Shown here in pieces: positions 26,572-37,206 of a stretch of 64,000 nucleotides of DNA (position 1 is its first letter; each line of letters begins with the position of its first letter). A model generated the notes under the pieces. It made no database searches, was not told where the DNA came from, and saw only the letters and a list, made by a program, of their open reading frames with translations. This stretch comes from Allopontixanthobacter confluentis (GTDB lineage Bacteria > Pseudomonadota > Alphaproteobacteria > Sphingomonadales > Sphingomonadaceae): positions 124,001-188,000 of the forward strand of contig NZ_WTYU01000002.1 in assembly GCF_009827615.1 (NCBI RefSeq), given 5' to 3'. A program made the position numbers and the translations under genes.

Positions 26572-28137
26572 TTACTCCGCGGCAGGTTCAGCCCAGGCCA
26601 GCACTGGCTTGCGCGCCGCCAGCGTTTCATCCAGCCGCCGGCGCGGGGCATAATGCGGCGCGGTTTTCAGCGTTTCATCGCCGGCAATCGCTCGCTCCGC
26701 CACGCTGCGCATCGCACCGATGAACTGGTCCAGCGCGGCCTTGCTTTCGGTTTCTGTCGGCTCGACCAGCATCGCGCCATGCACCACCAGCGGGAAATAC
26801 ATGGTCATCGGGTGGTAGCCTTCGTCGATCAGACCCTTGGCCAGATCCAGTGTGGACAGGCCCTCGGCAAAACCTTTGTCGCCAAACAGCGCTTCATGCA
26901 TGCACGGGCCGCTATCGGCAAAAGGTGCGTGCAGCACATCTTCCAGTTTGCGCAGGACGTAATTGGCGTTCAGCACGGCATCTTCGGCCACTTGCTTCAG
27001 CCCGTCAGCGCCGTGGCTGAGGATATAGGTCAATGCGCGGGTGAACATGCCCATCTGGCCATGGAAGGCAGTCATCCGTCCAAAGCTGTTGGAATGGCGA
27101 TCACCAGCGGTTTCTTCTTCTACCAGCACGAAGCCATCATCGTTTTTTTCGACGAAAGGCAACGGCGCAAACGGTGCCAGAGCTTCGGAAAAGACGACCG
27201 GGCCGGACCCTGGTCCGCCGCCGCCATGCGGGGTGGAAAATGTCTTGTGCAAATTGATGTGCATCGCATCCACGCCCAGATCACCGGGGCGAACACGGCC
27301 AACGATGGCGTTGAAATTGGCGCCATCGCAATAGACCAGCCCGCCCCCAGCGTGAACCGCATCGGCAATCTTGCGGAAATCGCGTTCGAACAGGCCGCAG
27401 GTGTTGGGATTGGTGATCATCACCGCGGCCACATCCGGCCCCAGCCGTGCTTCCAGCGCAGCCAGATCGACCCGGCCTTCCGGCGTTGCGGGAATATCTT
27501 CCACTTCGTATCCGGCGAAAGCTGCCGTGGCAGGGTTGGTGCCATGCGCGCTTTCAGGGCACAGAACCACCTTGCGCGCATCGCCGCGCGCTTCCAATGC
27601 GGCGCGGATTGCCAGAATGCCGCATAATTCGCCATGCGCGCCGGCCTTGGGGCTCATCGCGACAGCAGGCATTCCGGTCAGCGTTTTCAGCCATTCGCCA
27701 AGTTCATGAATGACCGCCAGCGCGCCTTGCGTGGTGGTGCTGGGTGCCATCGGGTGCAGATCGGCAAAACCGGGCATCCGCGCGACTTTTTCATTGAGGC
27801 GCGGATTATGCTTCATGGTGCAACTGCCCAGCGGAAACAGGCCCAGATCAATGGCGTAATTCTGGCGGCTGAGGCGCGTGTAATGGCGCACGGTTTCCGG
27901 TTCTGACAGGCCGGGCAGGCCAATTCTGGCATCCCGATCCAATCCGCCCATGCGGCGCGGGGCCGATAAATCGGGCGCGGGCAAGTCGACACCGGTGGTG
28001 TCCGTCCCGCCAATTTCGAAAATCAGCTTTTCTTCCAGCATCAGGGCGCGGTTGCCCGTGTGGGTCGCTGGCCCACCGATGCTTTCGCCATCAGCATTCA
28101 TCGCAGGCTTCCAGCCGGACTTATTGGGAGCGTTCAT
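26572..28137 (-). CDS. gcvPB: Glycine dehydrogenase (decarboxylating) subunit 2
   Basis: The 521-residue protein is the C-terminal half of a split P-protein. The PLP lysine lies in [18 protein letters not shown], and [11 protein letters not shown] precedes it. With subunit 1 it decarboxylates glycine and passes the aminomethyl group to the lipoyl arm of GcvH. Its start overlaps the subunit 1 stop by four bases (28134-28137). It is the last gene of the riboswitch-controlled gcvT-H-PA-PB operon. Confidence 0.97.
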   Translation of the reverse strand: MNAPNKSGWKPAMNADGESIGGPATHTGNRALMLEEKLIFEIGGTDTTGVDLPAPDLSAPRRMGGLDRDARIGLPGLSEPETVRHYTRLSRQNYAIDLGLFPLGSCTMKHNPRLNEKVARMPGFADLHPMAPSTTTQGALAVIHELGEWLKTLTGMPAVAMSPKAGAHGELCGILAIRAALEARGDARKVVLCPESAHGTNPATAAFAGYEVEDIPATPEGRVDLAALEARLGPDVAAVMITNPNTCGLFERDFRKIADAVHAGGGLVYCDGANFNAIVGRVRPGDLGVDAMHINLHKTFSTPHGGGGPGSGPVVFSEALAPFAPLPFVEKNDDGFVLVEEETAGDRHSNSFGRMTAFHGQMGMFTRALTYILSHGADGLKQVAEDAVLNANYVLRKLEDVLHAPFADSGPCMHEALFGDKGFAEGLSTLDLAKGLIDEGYHPMTMYFPLVVHGAMLVEPTETESKAALDQFIGAMRSVAERAIAGDETLKTAPHYAPRRRLDETLAARKPVLAWAEPAAE

Positions 28138-29492
28138 GCCAGCGCCTCCTTCAGCGATGCGGCAAGGGCGTTGATATCGTCCTCGCTCGTGGTTTCGGTA
28201 ATTGCGACAAGCAGCCCGCCGGCAAGATCTGCTTCATCAGGATAAAGCCTGCCCAGCGAAACACCGGCAAGAATGTTCTTGTCCGCCAGATCCCGCACCA
28301 CTTCGCGGGCATCACCGTCGATCTGAATCGTGAATTCGTTGAAGAACGCATCGTTGAGGACAGTCACGCCCGGCACTGCTGCCAGCGCATCTGCGGCCAC
28401 ACAGGCAAGCCGATGGTTTTCTGCCGCCAAAGCGCGCAGGCCCTTTTCGCCCAGCAGCGTCATGTGGACGGAGAACGCCAGCGCGCACAGGCCCGAATTG
28501 GTGCAGATGTTGGATGTCGCCTTTTCGCGGCGGATATGCTGTTCGCGGGTGGACAAGGTGAGCACGAAGCCGCGCTGCCCTTCGGCATCCACGGTCTCGC
28601 CGCACAAGCGGCCCGGCATTTGCCGCACATATTTCTGACGGGTCGCGAACAGGCCCAGATACGGCCCGCCAAATTGCAGGCCCACGCCGATCGACTGGCC
28701 TTCGCCCACCACGATGTCCGCGCCCATTTCACCCGGCGACTTGATCGCACCGAGGGCAACCGGCTCTGTCACCACGGCAATCAGCAGCGCCTTATGCGCC
28801 TGCGCCTTTTCGGCAATGGCGGACAAATCGCCGATGCGGCCCAGAATGTCAGGATATTGGACCACGACACAATTGGTATCGTCATCGATCGCATCCAGCA
28901 TGGCGGCATAATCAGGCGCAGCATCCATCACAGGGGCAGTGTATTGGATTTCATCACCGGTAAAGCGCGCCATTGTCTTGATGACGGATACATAATGCGG
29001 GTGCAGGCCGGACGACAGGATTGCGCGTTTCTTGCGCGTAATGCGCCGCGCCATGCTGATTGCTTCCCAGCAGCCGGTTGACCCGTCATACATGCTGGCA
29101 TTGGCCACATCGCAGCCATACAGCCGCGCCACCTGGCTCTGGAATTCAAACAGCATCTGCAACGTGCCCTGCGCGATTTCCGGCTGGTAAGGCGTGTAGG
29201 CCGTCAGGAATTCGCCGCGCTGGATGATATGGTCGACACTGGCCGGAACATGGTGGCGATATGCCCCTGCGCCCAGGAAAAACGGTGCGTCACCGGCGGC
29301 AAGGTTCTGTTTTGCCAGCCGCCCCATATGGCGTTCCACTGCCAGTTCGCTGGCATGCATCGGCAGGCCGCGGATCGGCCCGTCCAGCTGGGCTTCAGCC
29401 GGAACATCCACGAACAACGCGTCAATATCGGGCGCGCCAATGGTTTCCAGCATTGCCGAACGGTCGGCATCGGTCAGGGGGAGGTAACGCAT
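28134..29492 (-). CDS. gcvPA: Glycine dehydrogenase (decarboxylating) subunit 1
   Basis: The 452-residue protein is the N-terminal half of the split P-protein ([11 protein letters not shown] start, [31 protein letters not shown]), the form used by many alphaproteobacteria and Gram-positives. It lacks the PLP lysine and completes the active site of subunit 2. The ATG at 29492 is preferred to a TTG six codons upstream because GAGGAA lies just before it. It follows gcvH by 70 bases. Confidence 0.97.
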   Translation of the reverse strand: MRYLPLTDADRSAMLETIGAPDIDALFVDVPAEAQLDGPIRGLPMHASELAVERHMGRLAKQNLAAGDAPFFLGAGAYRHHVPASVDHIIQRGEFLTAYTPYQPEIAQGTLQMLFEFQSQVARLYGCDVANASMYDGSTGCWEAISMARRITRKKRAILSSGLHPHYVSVIKTMARFTGDEIQYTAPVMDAAPDYAAMLDAIDDDTNCVVVQYPDILGRIGDLSAIAEKAQAHKALLIAVVTEPVALGAIKSPGEMGADIVVGEGQSIGVGLQFGGPYLGLFATRQKYVRQMPGRLCGETVDAEGQRGFVLTLSTREQHIRREKATSNICTNSGLCALAFSVHMTLLGEKGLRALAAENHRLACVAADALAAVPGVTVLNDAFFNEFTIQIDGDAREVVRDLADKNILAGVSLGRLYPDEADLAGGLLVAITETTSEDDINALAASLKEALA

Positions 29493-29562
29493 CGTTGTTT
29501 TTCCTCGCAATCCTGCAGGGGCAGGATCAATGCAGCATCATTCGCCGTTTGGGGCGCGACCC

Positions 29563-29934
29563 TTACAGGCCTGCGACAAATGCCTTGTAGCCAGCTTCGT
29601 CCATCAACCCGTCCAGTTCGCTCTTGTCAGCCACTGTCAGTTTGAAGAACCAGCCATCTGTTTCAGGGGCGGTGTTGACCAGCGCAGGGTCTTCTTCCAG
29701 CGCCGGATTACCTTCCAGCACGGTGCCGGCGATGGGGGCGTAAACGTCTGACGCCGCTTTGACCGATTCCACCACAGCAGCATCTGCGCCCTTGGTCACT
29801 TGCGTGCCGGCTGATGGCACTTCGACAAAGACGATATCGCCCAGCTGGCTTTGCGCGTAATCGGTGATGCCGATGGTGGCAGTATCGCCTTCGATTTCGA
29901 TCCATTCATGTTCGTCGGTGAAATAACGGCTCAT
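29563..29934 (-). CDS. gcvH: Glycine cleavage system H protein
   Basis: The 123-residue carrier has the lipoylation site Lys59 in [14 protein letters not shown] and the usual DEHEWI start. It shuttles the aminomethyl group among the P, T and L proteins. The ATG at 29934 overlaps the gcvT stop (ATGA). The frame stays open upstream but would add non-family sequence. No L protein gene is in the window; the shared dihydrolipoamide dehydrogenase is normally elsewhere. Confidence 0.97.
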   Translation of the reverse strand: MSRYFTDEHEWIEIEGDTATIGITDYAQSQLGDIVFVEVPSAGTQVTKGADAAVVESVKAASDVYAPIAGTVLEGNPALEEDPALVNTAPETDGWFFKLTVADKSELDGLMDEAGYKAFVAGL

Positions 29935-31088
29935 TTGGTGTCTCCTGACAGGGAAGTTGGGCCACGATAGTAATTCTGGGGCACGAAAGGCATCGGCGCG
30001 ACACGCGCATCCAGCCGCTTGTTGCGCACTTCTATCTGCAAATCCGTGCCAAGGGCGCAATGCGCTGCATCGACATAGGCCATGGCCACCGGATGGCCGA
30101 GCGTGGGCGAAAAGCCGCCCGATGTGACCCTGCCCACCTGCGTATCGCCGGAAAATACCAGCGCGCCTTCGCGGGCAGGCAGCCGCCCTTCCAGCACCAG
30201 CCCCACCCGTTTGACAGACGGGCCTTGCGCCAGCAGGCGGACGACATTTTCATGCCCCATCCACCCGCCAGTTTCGCGCCGCTTTTTCGTCAGCGCAAAC
30301 AGCAGATCGGCAGAAACAGGATCGGTATTTGTATCAAGGTCATGGCCATACAGCGGCAGGCCTGCTTCCAGCCGCAAACTGTCGCGCGCGCCCAGCCCGG
30401 CGGGCTTTACACGGGCGTCTGCCACCAGCGCATCGGCCAATGCTTCGGCCTTGTCGGCAGGAACGGAAATTTCAAAGCCGTCTTCCCCGGTATAACCGGC
30501 GCGGCTGACCCATAGAGGCGTGCCATTCCAGTCGAACGCGCCAGCGGTCATGAACACCAGTTCGCCCACGCCGGGAAGGATCGTTTCCAGAACCGCGGCA
30601 GCTTCGGGGCCCTGCAATGCCAGCAGAGCCTGGTCGGCATGGTGCTTCAGGGTGATTTCATCGGGCAGATGTTCGCGCAGATGGGCGATATCGTCCCATT
30701 TCATCGCGCCGTTCACCACCAGACCCAGATGCGGGCCGACATTGGTGACGATCAGATCGTCCAGCACGCCGCCATTATCATCCAGCAGCAGAGAATAGCG
30801 CATCCGGCCCGGTTTCAGCCCGGCAATGTCGCCCGGTAGCAGAGTTTCCAGTGCTTCTGCCGCGCCGTCACCTTCCAGCGATAGCTGGCCCATGTGGCTG
30901 ACATCAAACAGCGAAGCATGGCCGCGCGTCCAGTCATGTTCGGCAACAATGCCTTCATATTGAATGGGCATCTGGTAACCGGCGAAATCGACCATCCGCC
31001 CGCCTTTTGCGCGATGCCACGCATCCAGCGGCAGCACCTGCACTTCGGGCATGTCGTCAGGATGGGTTTCGGTCTGGTCTTCGGTCAT
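29931..31088 (-). CDS. gcvT: Aminomethyltransferase (glycine cleavage T protein)
   Basis: The 385-residue protein has the folate-binding aminomethyltransferase signatures: [12 protein letters not shown], the [12 protein letters not shown] motif, and a C-terminal [13 protein letters not shown] barrel. It releases ammonia and forms 5,10-methylene-tetrahydrofolate. About 20 acidic residues precede the conserved [14 protein letters not shown]. The ATG at 31088 lies 77 bases downstream of the glycine riboswitch; a longer frame upstream overlaps the riboswitch side and is rejected. First gene of the operon. Confidence 0.96.
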   Translation of the reverse strand: MTEDQTETHPDDMPEVQVLPLDAWHRAKGGRMVDFAGYQMPIQYEGIVAEHDWTRGHASLFDVSHMGQLSLEGDGAAEALETLLPGDIAGLKPGRMRYSLLLDDNGGVLDDLIVTNVGPHLGLVVNGAMKWDDIAHLREHLPDEITLKHHADQALLALQGPEAAAVLETILPGVGELVFMTAGAFDWNGTPLWVSRAGYTGEDGFEISVPADKAEALADALVADARVKPAGLGARDSLRLEAGLPLYGHDLDTNTDPVSADLLFALTKKRRETGGWMGHENVVRLLAQGPSVKRVGLVLEGRLPAREGALVFSGDTQVGRVTSGGFSPTLGHPVAMAYVDAAHCALGTDLQIEVRNKRLDARVAPMPFVPQNYYRGPTSLSGDTK

Positions 31089-31164
31089 TGGGCAGTTCCC
31101 GGCAGATATGGCGCAACTATGGCGCAGATACGGCAATACTCCTGCGAAGAAGCACCTTCACCAT

Positions 31165-31385
31165 ACCCCCTCTGTCGGGAAACCTGAGAGCTTCGCCCTG
31201 CACGCCTGTAACAGGCAGCGCCGGATTACCCCTTCGGTGGAACGGCAGCCGTCATTCGATGGCCGAAATTCGCTTTCCAGAGTGTCTGCCACATCGCGGT
31301 CCGTTTGCCTGAGAGTTTCCGGGGCGGTTGCTCCTTCGGCGCCATGTGCCGGCAAAAGCACACGATCTCTCCCGCGATATGGCCG
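31165..31385 (-). promoter_or_regulatory. Tandem glycine riboswitch of the gcv operon
   Basis: On the minus strand the first aptamer shows GGGAGAG (near 31366-31374), GCCGAAGGAGCAA (31328-31340) and CTCTCAGGCAAACGGACCG (31297-31315), the universally conserved glycine-aptamer segments. A second aptamer follows, with CACCGAAGGGGTAA (about 31226-31239) and GCTCTCAGGTTTCCCGACAGAGG (31170-31192). Glycine binding in such pairs normally switches gcv expression on. The distance to the gcvT start is 77 bases. Confidence 0.95.
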
Positions 31386-31437
31386 GGGAATCACTCCCCC
31401 GGCGACAAATTTGCTTTGGTCGATTGTCCAGTCCCGG

Positions 31438-31483
31438 TCAATCGAGATTGGCCGTCAATCACGATTAGTCATCAATCCAGATT
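31438..31483. repeat. Three iterated AATC-NN-GATT palindromes, 17-base period
   Basis: TCAATC-NN-GATT starts at 31438, 31455 and 31472 with different central dinucleotides (GA, AC, CA) and diverged spacers. Only the dyad core is kept, which argues for protein binding rather than a recent duplication. The set lies 53-98 bases upstream of the riboswitch start; the last copy overlaps the end of metH. Confidence 0.6.
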
Positions 31484-34096
31484 AGGGCGCAGCCAGCGTT
31501 CGGCGGTGGCAATATCCACCCCGCGCCGCGCTGCATAATCTTCCAGTTGATCGCGGCCAATCCGGGCCACGCCGAAATAGGATGCTTCGGGATGGGCGAA
31601 GTAAAAGCCGCTTACCGCTGATGTGGGCCACATGGCGTAGCTTTCCGTCAGCGTCAGCCCGGCATTGGCAGGTGCATCCAGCAGGTCGAACAAGGCAGGC
31701 TTCAGGCTGTGATCAGGGCAGGCCGGATAGCCCGGCGCGGGGCGGATGCCGCGATATTGTTCCTTGATCAGCGCTTCATTGGTCAGCTGTTCGTGCGGGG
31801 CATATCCCCACAGATCGGTGCGGACATGCTGGTGCAGCCGTTCTGCCATGGCTTCGGCAAAACGGTCAGCCAGCGCTTTCAGGAGAATGTCGGAATAATC
31901 GTCATTGTCCGACTGGAACCGGGCTGAATGTTCGTCAATTCCGTGAATGCCCACGGCAAACCCGCCAATCCAGTCCCCCGCCGGATCGATGAAATCGGCT
32001 AGGCAATAATTGGCGCGCCCGCGTGATTTGCGTACCTGCTGGCGCAGGAATGGCAGCACCACATGGTCTTCTGTCTGCAGATGGATGGTTACATCATCAC
32101 CATCACGCGCACAGGGCCAGAACCCGCACACAGCCTTGGCAGTCAGCCATTTCTCGTCAATCATCCGGTCCAGCATGGCATGTGCGTCAGCAAACAGGGA
32201 CCGCGCGCTTTCGCCCACCACGTCATCCTGCAAAATGGCCGGATAGGTGCCATGCAGTTCCCAGGCGCGGAAAAACGGCGTCCAGTCGATAACTTCGCGC
32301 AGATCTGCCAGCGGCCAGTCGTCAAACACATGCACACCCGGCTTTACCGGCGGAGCCGATTTGTCGCTCATGTCGGCGGCAAAGCCATTGGCCCGCGCAT
32401 CGTCAATGCTCAGCAATTCGCTTTGCGTCTTGCCGGCCCGCACATCACGGACATGGGCATAATCCGCTGCGGTTTCGGTGACAAAATCATCCCGCAGCGT
32501 ATCGGACAGCAATTTGGACGCCACGCCGACAGCGCGGCTGGCATCCAGCACATGGATAACAGGGCCGGTATAGGCAGGTTCGATCCGCAGGGCTGTATGC
32601 ACCTTGCTGGTAGTGGCCCCGCCGATCAGCAGCGGCATGGTCATGCCTGCCCGCTGCATTTCTTCGGCCACGGTCACCATTTCATCCAGCGAGGGTGTGA
32701 TGAGGCCGGACAGGCCAATCATGTCGACATCCTCGGCACGCGCGATTTCGAGGATTTTGGGCCATGGCACCATCACCCCAAGGTCGATCACTTCATAGCC
32801 ATTGCACTGCAACACCACGCCGACGATATTCTTGCCAATGTCATGCACGTCGCCTTTCACGGTCGCCATGATGATCTTGCCCTTGGCTTTGGCGCCGGCT
32901 TCCTTTTCCGCCTCGATGAAGGGGATGAGGTGGGCCACGGCCTTTTTCATCACGCGAGCGGATTTGACGACTTGCGGCAGGAACATCTGGCCGCTGCCGA
33001 ACAGGTCGCCCACCACATTCATGCCGTCCATCAACGGGCCTTCGATTACTTCGATGGGGCGCCCGCCGCGCTGCTGGATGAGGCCGCGCATTTCTTCTGT
33101 ATCAGACACGATATCGGCATCGATGCCCTTGACCAGCGCGTGTTCCAGCCGTTTTTCGACGGGCCACCCGCGCCATTCCGCGGCTTGTTTCTCCGCCACC
33201 GGGTCCTTGCCCTTGTAACTTTCGGCCAGTTCGATCAGCCGTTCGGTGGCGGTCATTGCGCCTGCCACCGGCCGCATCAGGATTACATCTTCGCACGCAT
33301 CCCGCAACACAGGGTCGATCTGGTCATAAATATCCAGCTGCCCCGCATTGACGATGGCCATGTCCAGCCCGGCGGGGATCGCATGATAAAGAAACACCGA
33401 ATGCATGGCGCGGCGCACGGTTTCATTGCCGCGGAAGCTGAAGCTGAGGTTGGACAGCCCGCCCGATGTCTTGGCATGGGGGCACCGCAATTTGATTTGG
33501 CGCACGGCCTCGATGAAATCCAGACCATAGCGGTCATGGTCCTCGATGCCGGTGGCCACGGCAAAGATATTGGGGTCGAAGATGATATCTTCGGGCGGAA
33601 AGCCGATCCCGGTCAGCAATGCATAGGCACGGCTGCAAATTTCAATCTTGCGTTCTTTGGTGTCGGCCTGCCCGGTTTCATCAAACGCCATCACCACCAC
33701 GGCAGCGCCATAATCGATGCATTTGCGCGCCTGTTCCAGGAAAGCGTCTTCGCCTTCCTTCATGGAAATGGAATTCACGATCGGCTTTCCCGAAACGCAT
33801 TTCAGGCCCGCTTCGATCACATCCCATTTGGAACTGTCGATCATGAAGGGGACCCGCGCAATATCGGGTTCTGCGGCGATCAGCTTCAGAAAAGTGGTCA
33901 TGGCATGGACAGCATCGAGCAGCCCTTCATCCATGTTCACATCAATGATCTGGGCACCATTATCGACCTGCTGCCGCGCGACTTCCACGGCCGCGGCATA
34001 ATCATCGGCCATGACCAGTTTCTTGAACCGGGCGGAACCGGTGACATTGGTGCGCTCGCCAATATTGACGAATTGCGATCCTGTAAGGGCAGTCAT
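31472..34096 (-). CDS. metH: Methionine synthase, cobalamin-dependent, C-terminal component
   Basis: The 874-residue protein holds the pterin-binding domain ([13 protein letters not shown] start, DVNMDEG), the cobalamin cap and B12 domain ([17 protein letters not shown] gives the axial His in DxHxxG) and the activation domain ([16 protein letters not shown]). It takes the methyl group from 5-methyl-tetrahydrofolate through methylcobalamin. It lacks the homocysteine-binding domain, which the preceding gene encodes 18 bases upstream. Two-gene MetH is common in this order, so the split is not a frameshift: each part has its own start, and both ends are clean. Confidence 0.96.
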   Translation of the reverse strand: MTALTGSQFVNIGERTNVTGSARFKKLVMADDYAAAVEVARQQVDNGAQIIDVNMDEGLLDAVHAMTTFLKLIAAEPDIARVPFMIDSSKWDVIEAGLKCVSGKPIVNSISMKEGEDAFLEQARKCIDYGAAVVVMAFDETGQADTKERKIEICSRAYALLTGIGFPPEDIIFDPNIFAVATGIEDHDRYGLDFIEAVRQIKLRCPHAKTSGGLSNLSFSFRGNETVRRAMHSVFLYHAIPAGLDMAIVNAGQLDIYDQIDPVLRDACEDVILMRPVAGAMTATERLIELAESYKGKDPVAEKQAAEWRGWPVEKRLEHALVKGIDADIVSDTEEMRGLIQQRGGRPIEVIEGPLMDGMNVVGDLFGSGQMFLPQVVKSARVMKKAVAHLIPFIEAEKEAGAKAKGKIIMATVKGDVHDIGKNIVGVVLQCNGYEVIDLGVMVPWPKILEIARAEDVDMIGLSGLITPSLDEMVTVAEEMQRAGMTMPLLIGGATTSKVHTALRIEPAYTGPVIHVLDASRAVGVASKLLSDTLRDDFVTETAADYAHVRDVRAGKTQSELLSIDDARANGFAADMSDKSAPPVKPGVHVFDDWPLADLREVIDWTPFFRAWELHGTYPAILQDDVVGESARSLFADAHAMLDRMIDEKWLTAKAVCGFWPCARDGDDVTIHLQTEDHVVLPFLRQQVRKSRGRANYCLADFIDPAGDWIGGFAVGIHGIDEHSARFQSDNDDYSDILLKALADRFAEAMAERLHQHVRTDLWGYAPHEQLTNEALIKEQYRGIRPAPGYPACPDHSLKPALFDLLDAPANAGLTLTESYAMWPTSAVSGFYFAHPEASYFGVARIGRDQLEDYAARRGVDIATAERWLRPNLD

Positions 34097-34114
34097 GGGT
34101 CTATCCTGTCGCCT

Positions 34115-35161
34115 TCAGGCGGCCAAAGTAAAAGGTTCAAGCCCGGCGAGCCGGGTAAAGGTATCAGCCTGCGGAATGGGGCGCGGTGCCAGCCCTGCAA
34201 CCGCCGTGGCCATGGCCGCAATATGCGCAGGCGTGGAACCGCAGCATCCGCCCAGCACATTCACCTGGCCATGTTCGGCCCATTCGCGCACCAGGCCCGC
34301 AGTGGTCTGCGGCTGTTCGTCATATTCGCCCAGTTCATTGGGCAGACCGGCATTGGGATAGGCCAGCAGAAGCGTATCCGCGATCCGGCTGAGAAGCTGG
34401 ATATGCGGGCGCAATTGTTCCGCGCCGAACGAACAGTTCAGCCCGATGGTCAGCGGATTGGCATGGCGCACGGCATACCAGAATGCTTCCACCGTATGGC
34501 CCGACAGATTGCGGCCAGACAGGTCCGTCAGCGTCATGGACAGCATGATCGGCACATCGCGACCCAATTCGCGGGCCAGCCTGCGAATGGCGAAAATGGC
34601 TGCCTTGGCATTCAGCGTATCGAAGATGGTTTCCACCAGAATGAAATCCACCCCGCCTTCGATAAGGGAGGCTGCCTGTGCGTGATAGACATCGACCAGA
34701 TAGTCGAAAGTGATTTCACGAAAACCGGGGTCTTCCACGTCTGGCGATAGCGACAATGTCTTGTTGGTCGGCCCGATCGCCCCTGCGACAAACCGGGGGC
34801 GGCCATCTTTTGCGGCATATTCATCTGCCAGTGTGCGCGCGATGCGGGCCGAAGCGATGTTGATTTCCGCCACCAGATGTTCCGCTGCATAATCGGCCTG
34901 CGAAATGGTGTTGGCAGAAAACGTATTGGTGGAAACCACGTCGGAACCGGCATCAAAATACGCGCGGGTGATATCGGAAATGACATCAGGCCGGGTCAGG
35001 GCGAGAATGTCATTATTGCCCTTCTGGTCCGCCTTCAGGCCAAGATCGCCCGCATAATCGGCTTCCTGCAGTTTCCGGTCCTGGATCTGGGTGCCAAAGG
35101 CGCCGTCGAAAATCAGCACCCTTTTGGCCGCTTCGGCCCTGAATTTTTCACGTGCGGTCAT
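34115..35161 (-). CDS. metH: Methionine synthase, homocysteine-binding component
   Basis: The 348-residue protein is the homocysteine S-methyltransferase barrel of MetH. The zinc ligands are visible as GLNCSFGAEQLRP and the LGGCCGSTPAH pair, and FDGAFGTQIQ opens the fold. It works with the B12 component encoded next. Its start overlaps the metF stop by four bases (35158-35161), and it leads into the second component after 18 bases. Confidence 0.95.
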   Translation of the reverse strand: MTAREKFRAEAAKRVLIFDGAFGTQIQDRKLQEADYAGDLGLKADQKGNNDILALTRPDVISDITRAYFDAGSDVVSTNTFSANTISQADYAAEHLVAEINIASARIARTLADEYAAKDGRPRFVAGAIGPTNKTLSLSPDVEDPGFREITFDYLVDVYHAQAASLIEGGVDFILVETIFDTLNAKAAIFAIRRLARELGRDVPIMLSMTLTDLSGRNLSGHTVEAFWYAVRHANPLTIGLNCSFGAEQLRPHIQLLSRIADTLLLAYPNAGLPNELGEYDEQPQTTAGLVREWAEHGQVNVLGGCCGSTPAHIAAMATAVAGLAPRPIPQADTFTRLAGLEPFTLAA

Positions 35162-36087
35162 TGGTTTTCCCCAGCCGGGCGCATGCCGAGCAGATGGCAG
35201 ATGGCATATGCAAGATCAGCCCTGTTCAACGTGTAGAAGTGAAACTGGCGCACCCCGCCTGCATAAAGCCGGCGGCATAATTCGGCAGCGACTGTGGCCG
35301 CCACCAGTTGGCGCGCAGCAGGCCGCGCATCCAGCCCGTCAAACAGGCCATCCATCCACGGCGGGATGGCAGCACCGCAGGCACTGGCAAATTTGCGCGC
35401 CTGGGCCACATTGGTAACCGGCAGGATGCCGGGCAGCACCGGCGCATCAATACCCTTGGCAGCCAGCTTGTCCTGAAACCTGAAAAACACTTCCGGTGAA
35501 AAGAAGAATTGCGAAATTGCCCGGCTGGCGCCTGCATCCAGTTTGCGCTTGAGGTTATCAATATCGCTGTCGGGGCACTGCGCATCGGGATGCGTTTCGG
35601 GATAGGCAGCCACCGAAATGTCAAAATCGGCGATGGTCTTGAGACCGGCGACCAGTTCCGCGGCGCTGGCGTAGCCATCGGGATGGGGCACAAATGGCGC
35701 ACCAGGTTCACCGGCATCGCCGCGCAGTGCAACAATATGCCGCACGCCTGCTTCCCAATATTGCTCGGCCACTTCGCGAATTTCTGCCTTGGACGCATCG
35801 ACACAGGTCAGATGGGCGGCTGCAGGGATATGCGCTTCGGCAATGATCCGCGCGACAGTATTATGCGTCCGCTCACGGGTGGAACCGCCGGCGCCATAGG
35901 TGACGGACACAAAATCCGGGCCGAGCGGTTTCAGCTGTTGCACGGCATCCCACAGCATCGCTTCCATTTTCTCGCTCTTCGGCGGGAAAAATTCGAACGA
36001 TGCTGAAATGTCGCCCGGCAGGGACGCAAACAGCGGATTATCATGCGCGGTTCTAGCTTCCTGCGCCAGATCGAGGGAATGGGTCAT
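35158..36087 (-). CDS. metF: Methylenetetrahydrofolate reductase
   Basis: A 309-residue TIM-barrel flavoprotein. SFEFFPPKSEKME is the catalytic N-terminal motif with the essential Glu, VTYGAGGSTRERT follows, and ALRGDAGEPG and SQFFFSPEVFFRF mark the FAD and folate sites. It reduces methylene-THF to methyl-THF, the methyl donor for the downstream MetH pair. It overlaps the regulator gene upstream and metH downstream by ATGA. Confidence 0.96.
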   Translation of the reverse strand: MTHSLDLAQEARTAHDNPLFASLPGDISASFEFFPPKSEKMEAMLWDAVQQLKPLGPDFVSVTYGAGGSTRERTHNTVARIIAEAHIPAAAHLTCVDASKAEIREVAEQYWEAGVRHIVALRGDAGEPGAPFVPHPDGYASAAELVAGLKTIADFDISVAAYPETHPDAQCPDSDIDNLKRKLDAGASRAISQFFFSPEVFFRFQDKLAAKGIDAPVLPGILPVTNVAQARKFASACGAAIPPWMDGLFDGLDARPAARQLVAATVAAELCRRLYAGGVRQFHFYTLNRADLAYAICHLLGMRPAGENQ

Positions 36088-37082
36088 TTTACACTCTTCG
36101 TTTGGTCGGCAGATATTTGATTGGCGCGGCGTGAACCCATCCAGATCTTGACCATCAGTTCGCCGCCATCCAGCGCGATGGGCGGGGCCGGCTCGAAGCC
36201 TGCCTGCGCCATCATGGCAGCAAGCGCAGCGTCGGTAAAACCAAGGCGCACATGGGCATAACGGTCGCGCAGTTCTTCATGCCCGTGACTGGCAAAATCG
36301 ATGATGACGATGCGGCCACCATCGCGGGTAACCCGGGCAGCTTCCATCAATGCGGCAGCAGGATTGAGCGCAAAATGCAGCACCTGATGCAATAAGACAG
36401 TGTCGAAGCGCTGCGGGGCAAATGGCAGCGCCGCAAAATCGCCCTGCACCAGTTCAACCGCATCTGCGGGCAGATGCTGCAATTTAGCGCGCGCCACTCT
36501 CAACATGTCGAGGCTTTTGTCCAACGCCACAATCGAACCTGCGCGCGGGGCAAATAATTCCGCCATGCGCCCTGTGCCAGTGCCAATATCCAGTACAGCG
36601 CCAAGGGCATGATCGCCCAATGCCGCAATCAACCGTTCTTCCACCAGTTGATCGGGGCTGTGCAGGCTGCGCAACTGGTCCCATTCTTCGGCATGAGCGG
36701 CAAAAAAACTGGCGGCGTGTTCTTCACGAGATGCCCGGATCGCGGCCAGGTGGCGGCGGTCATCAGCGCAAGCAGCGGCGAATTCAGGATCCTCGCGTTC
36801 CGCTGTAGCCAGAAGATGAGCCACTGCCTCGCCCATCGGGCTGCCCCGGTCGCGGCCAGCACGGGCGCGAAGAAAAACCCAGCTCCCTTCGCGATTTCGC
36901 TCGGCCAGACCGGCATCACACAGAATGCCGACATGGCGGGAAACGCGTGGCTGGCTTTGACATAGGACCTGAGCCAACTCGCCAATGGCAAGTTCGATCA
37001 CGCCGATGAGTCGCATGATTCTAAGGCGGGTGGGGTCGGCCAAAGCCTTTACGATTGGTTCGATATGCATACGAAGCAGCAT
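36084..37082 (-). CDS. ArsR-family regulator fused to a SAM-dependent methyltransferase domain (SahR-like)
   Basis: The 332-residue protein has an ArsR winged helix (about 1-95, ALADPTRLRIMRLIG and QPRVSRHVGILCDAGL as recognition helix) and a class I methyltransferase fold (about 150-310, VLDIGTGTGRMAELF as the SAM site). The fused type is linked in alphaproteobacteria to control of methionine-cycle genes by S-adenosylhomocysteine (SahR), which fits its position as first gene of an operon with metF and both metH parts. The methyltransferase domain probably senses SAM or SAH. An in-frame ATG at 37070 is an alternative start. A perfect AT-rich inverted repeat sits five bases upstream of the listed start. 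Confidence 0.88.
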   Translation of the reverse strand: MLLRMHIEPIVKALADPTRLRIMRLIGVIELAIGELAQVLCQSQPRVSRHVGILCDAGLAERNREGSWVFLRARAGRDRGSPMGEAVAHLLATAEREDPEFAAACADDRRHLAAIRASREEHAASFFAAHAEEWDQLRSLHSPDQLVEERLIAALGDHALGAVLDIGTGTGRMAELFAPRAGSIVALDKSLDMLRVARAKLQHLPADAVELVQGDFAALPFAPQRFDTVLLHQVLHFALNPAAALMEAARVTRDGGRIVIIDFASHGHEELRDRYAHVRLGFTDAALAAMMAQAGFEPAPPIALDGGELMVKIWMGSRRANQISADQTKSVK

Positions 37083-37086
37083 ATAA

Positions 37087-37102
37087 AGATATTTTTATAT
37101 CT
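37087..37102. promoter_or_regulatory. Inverted repeat, likely operator of the met operon
   Basis: AGATAT-TTTT-ATATCT is a perfect dyad, flanked by a further ATATAAA on one side, in otherwise GC-rich DNA. It sits directly in front of the ArsR-type regulator gene, the usual place for an autoregulatory operator overlapping the promoter. Confidence 0.6.
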
Positions 37103-37206
37103 GCAAGCGAGGTTTTTTGGACCGCCTTGTATATTTGCCGGGCATTGTTGGAGCGCCGCCCGACATACACCAAGCAGTTATTCGCTCTCGAACTCGTCGG
37201 ACCTAG

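Noticed and set aside
31438-31483. Possible CRISPR array
   Set aside because: Three units of 17 bases with 5-base spacers are far too short; no cas genes present.
32063-34750. 895-residue open frame antisense to metH
   Set aside because: His- and Gly-rich composition with no domain, wholly opposite two well-supported metH genes; a product of biased codon use in high-GC DNA.
31472-35161. Frameshifted metH
   Set aside because: The two parts have separate starts, an intergenic gap and domain boundaries where the two-gene form naturally divides.
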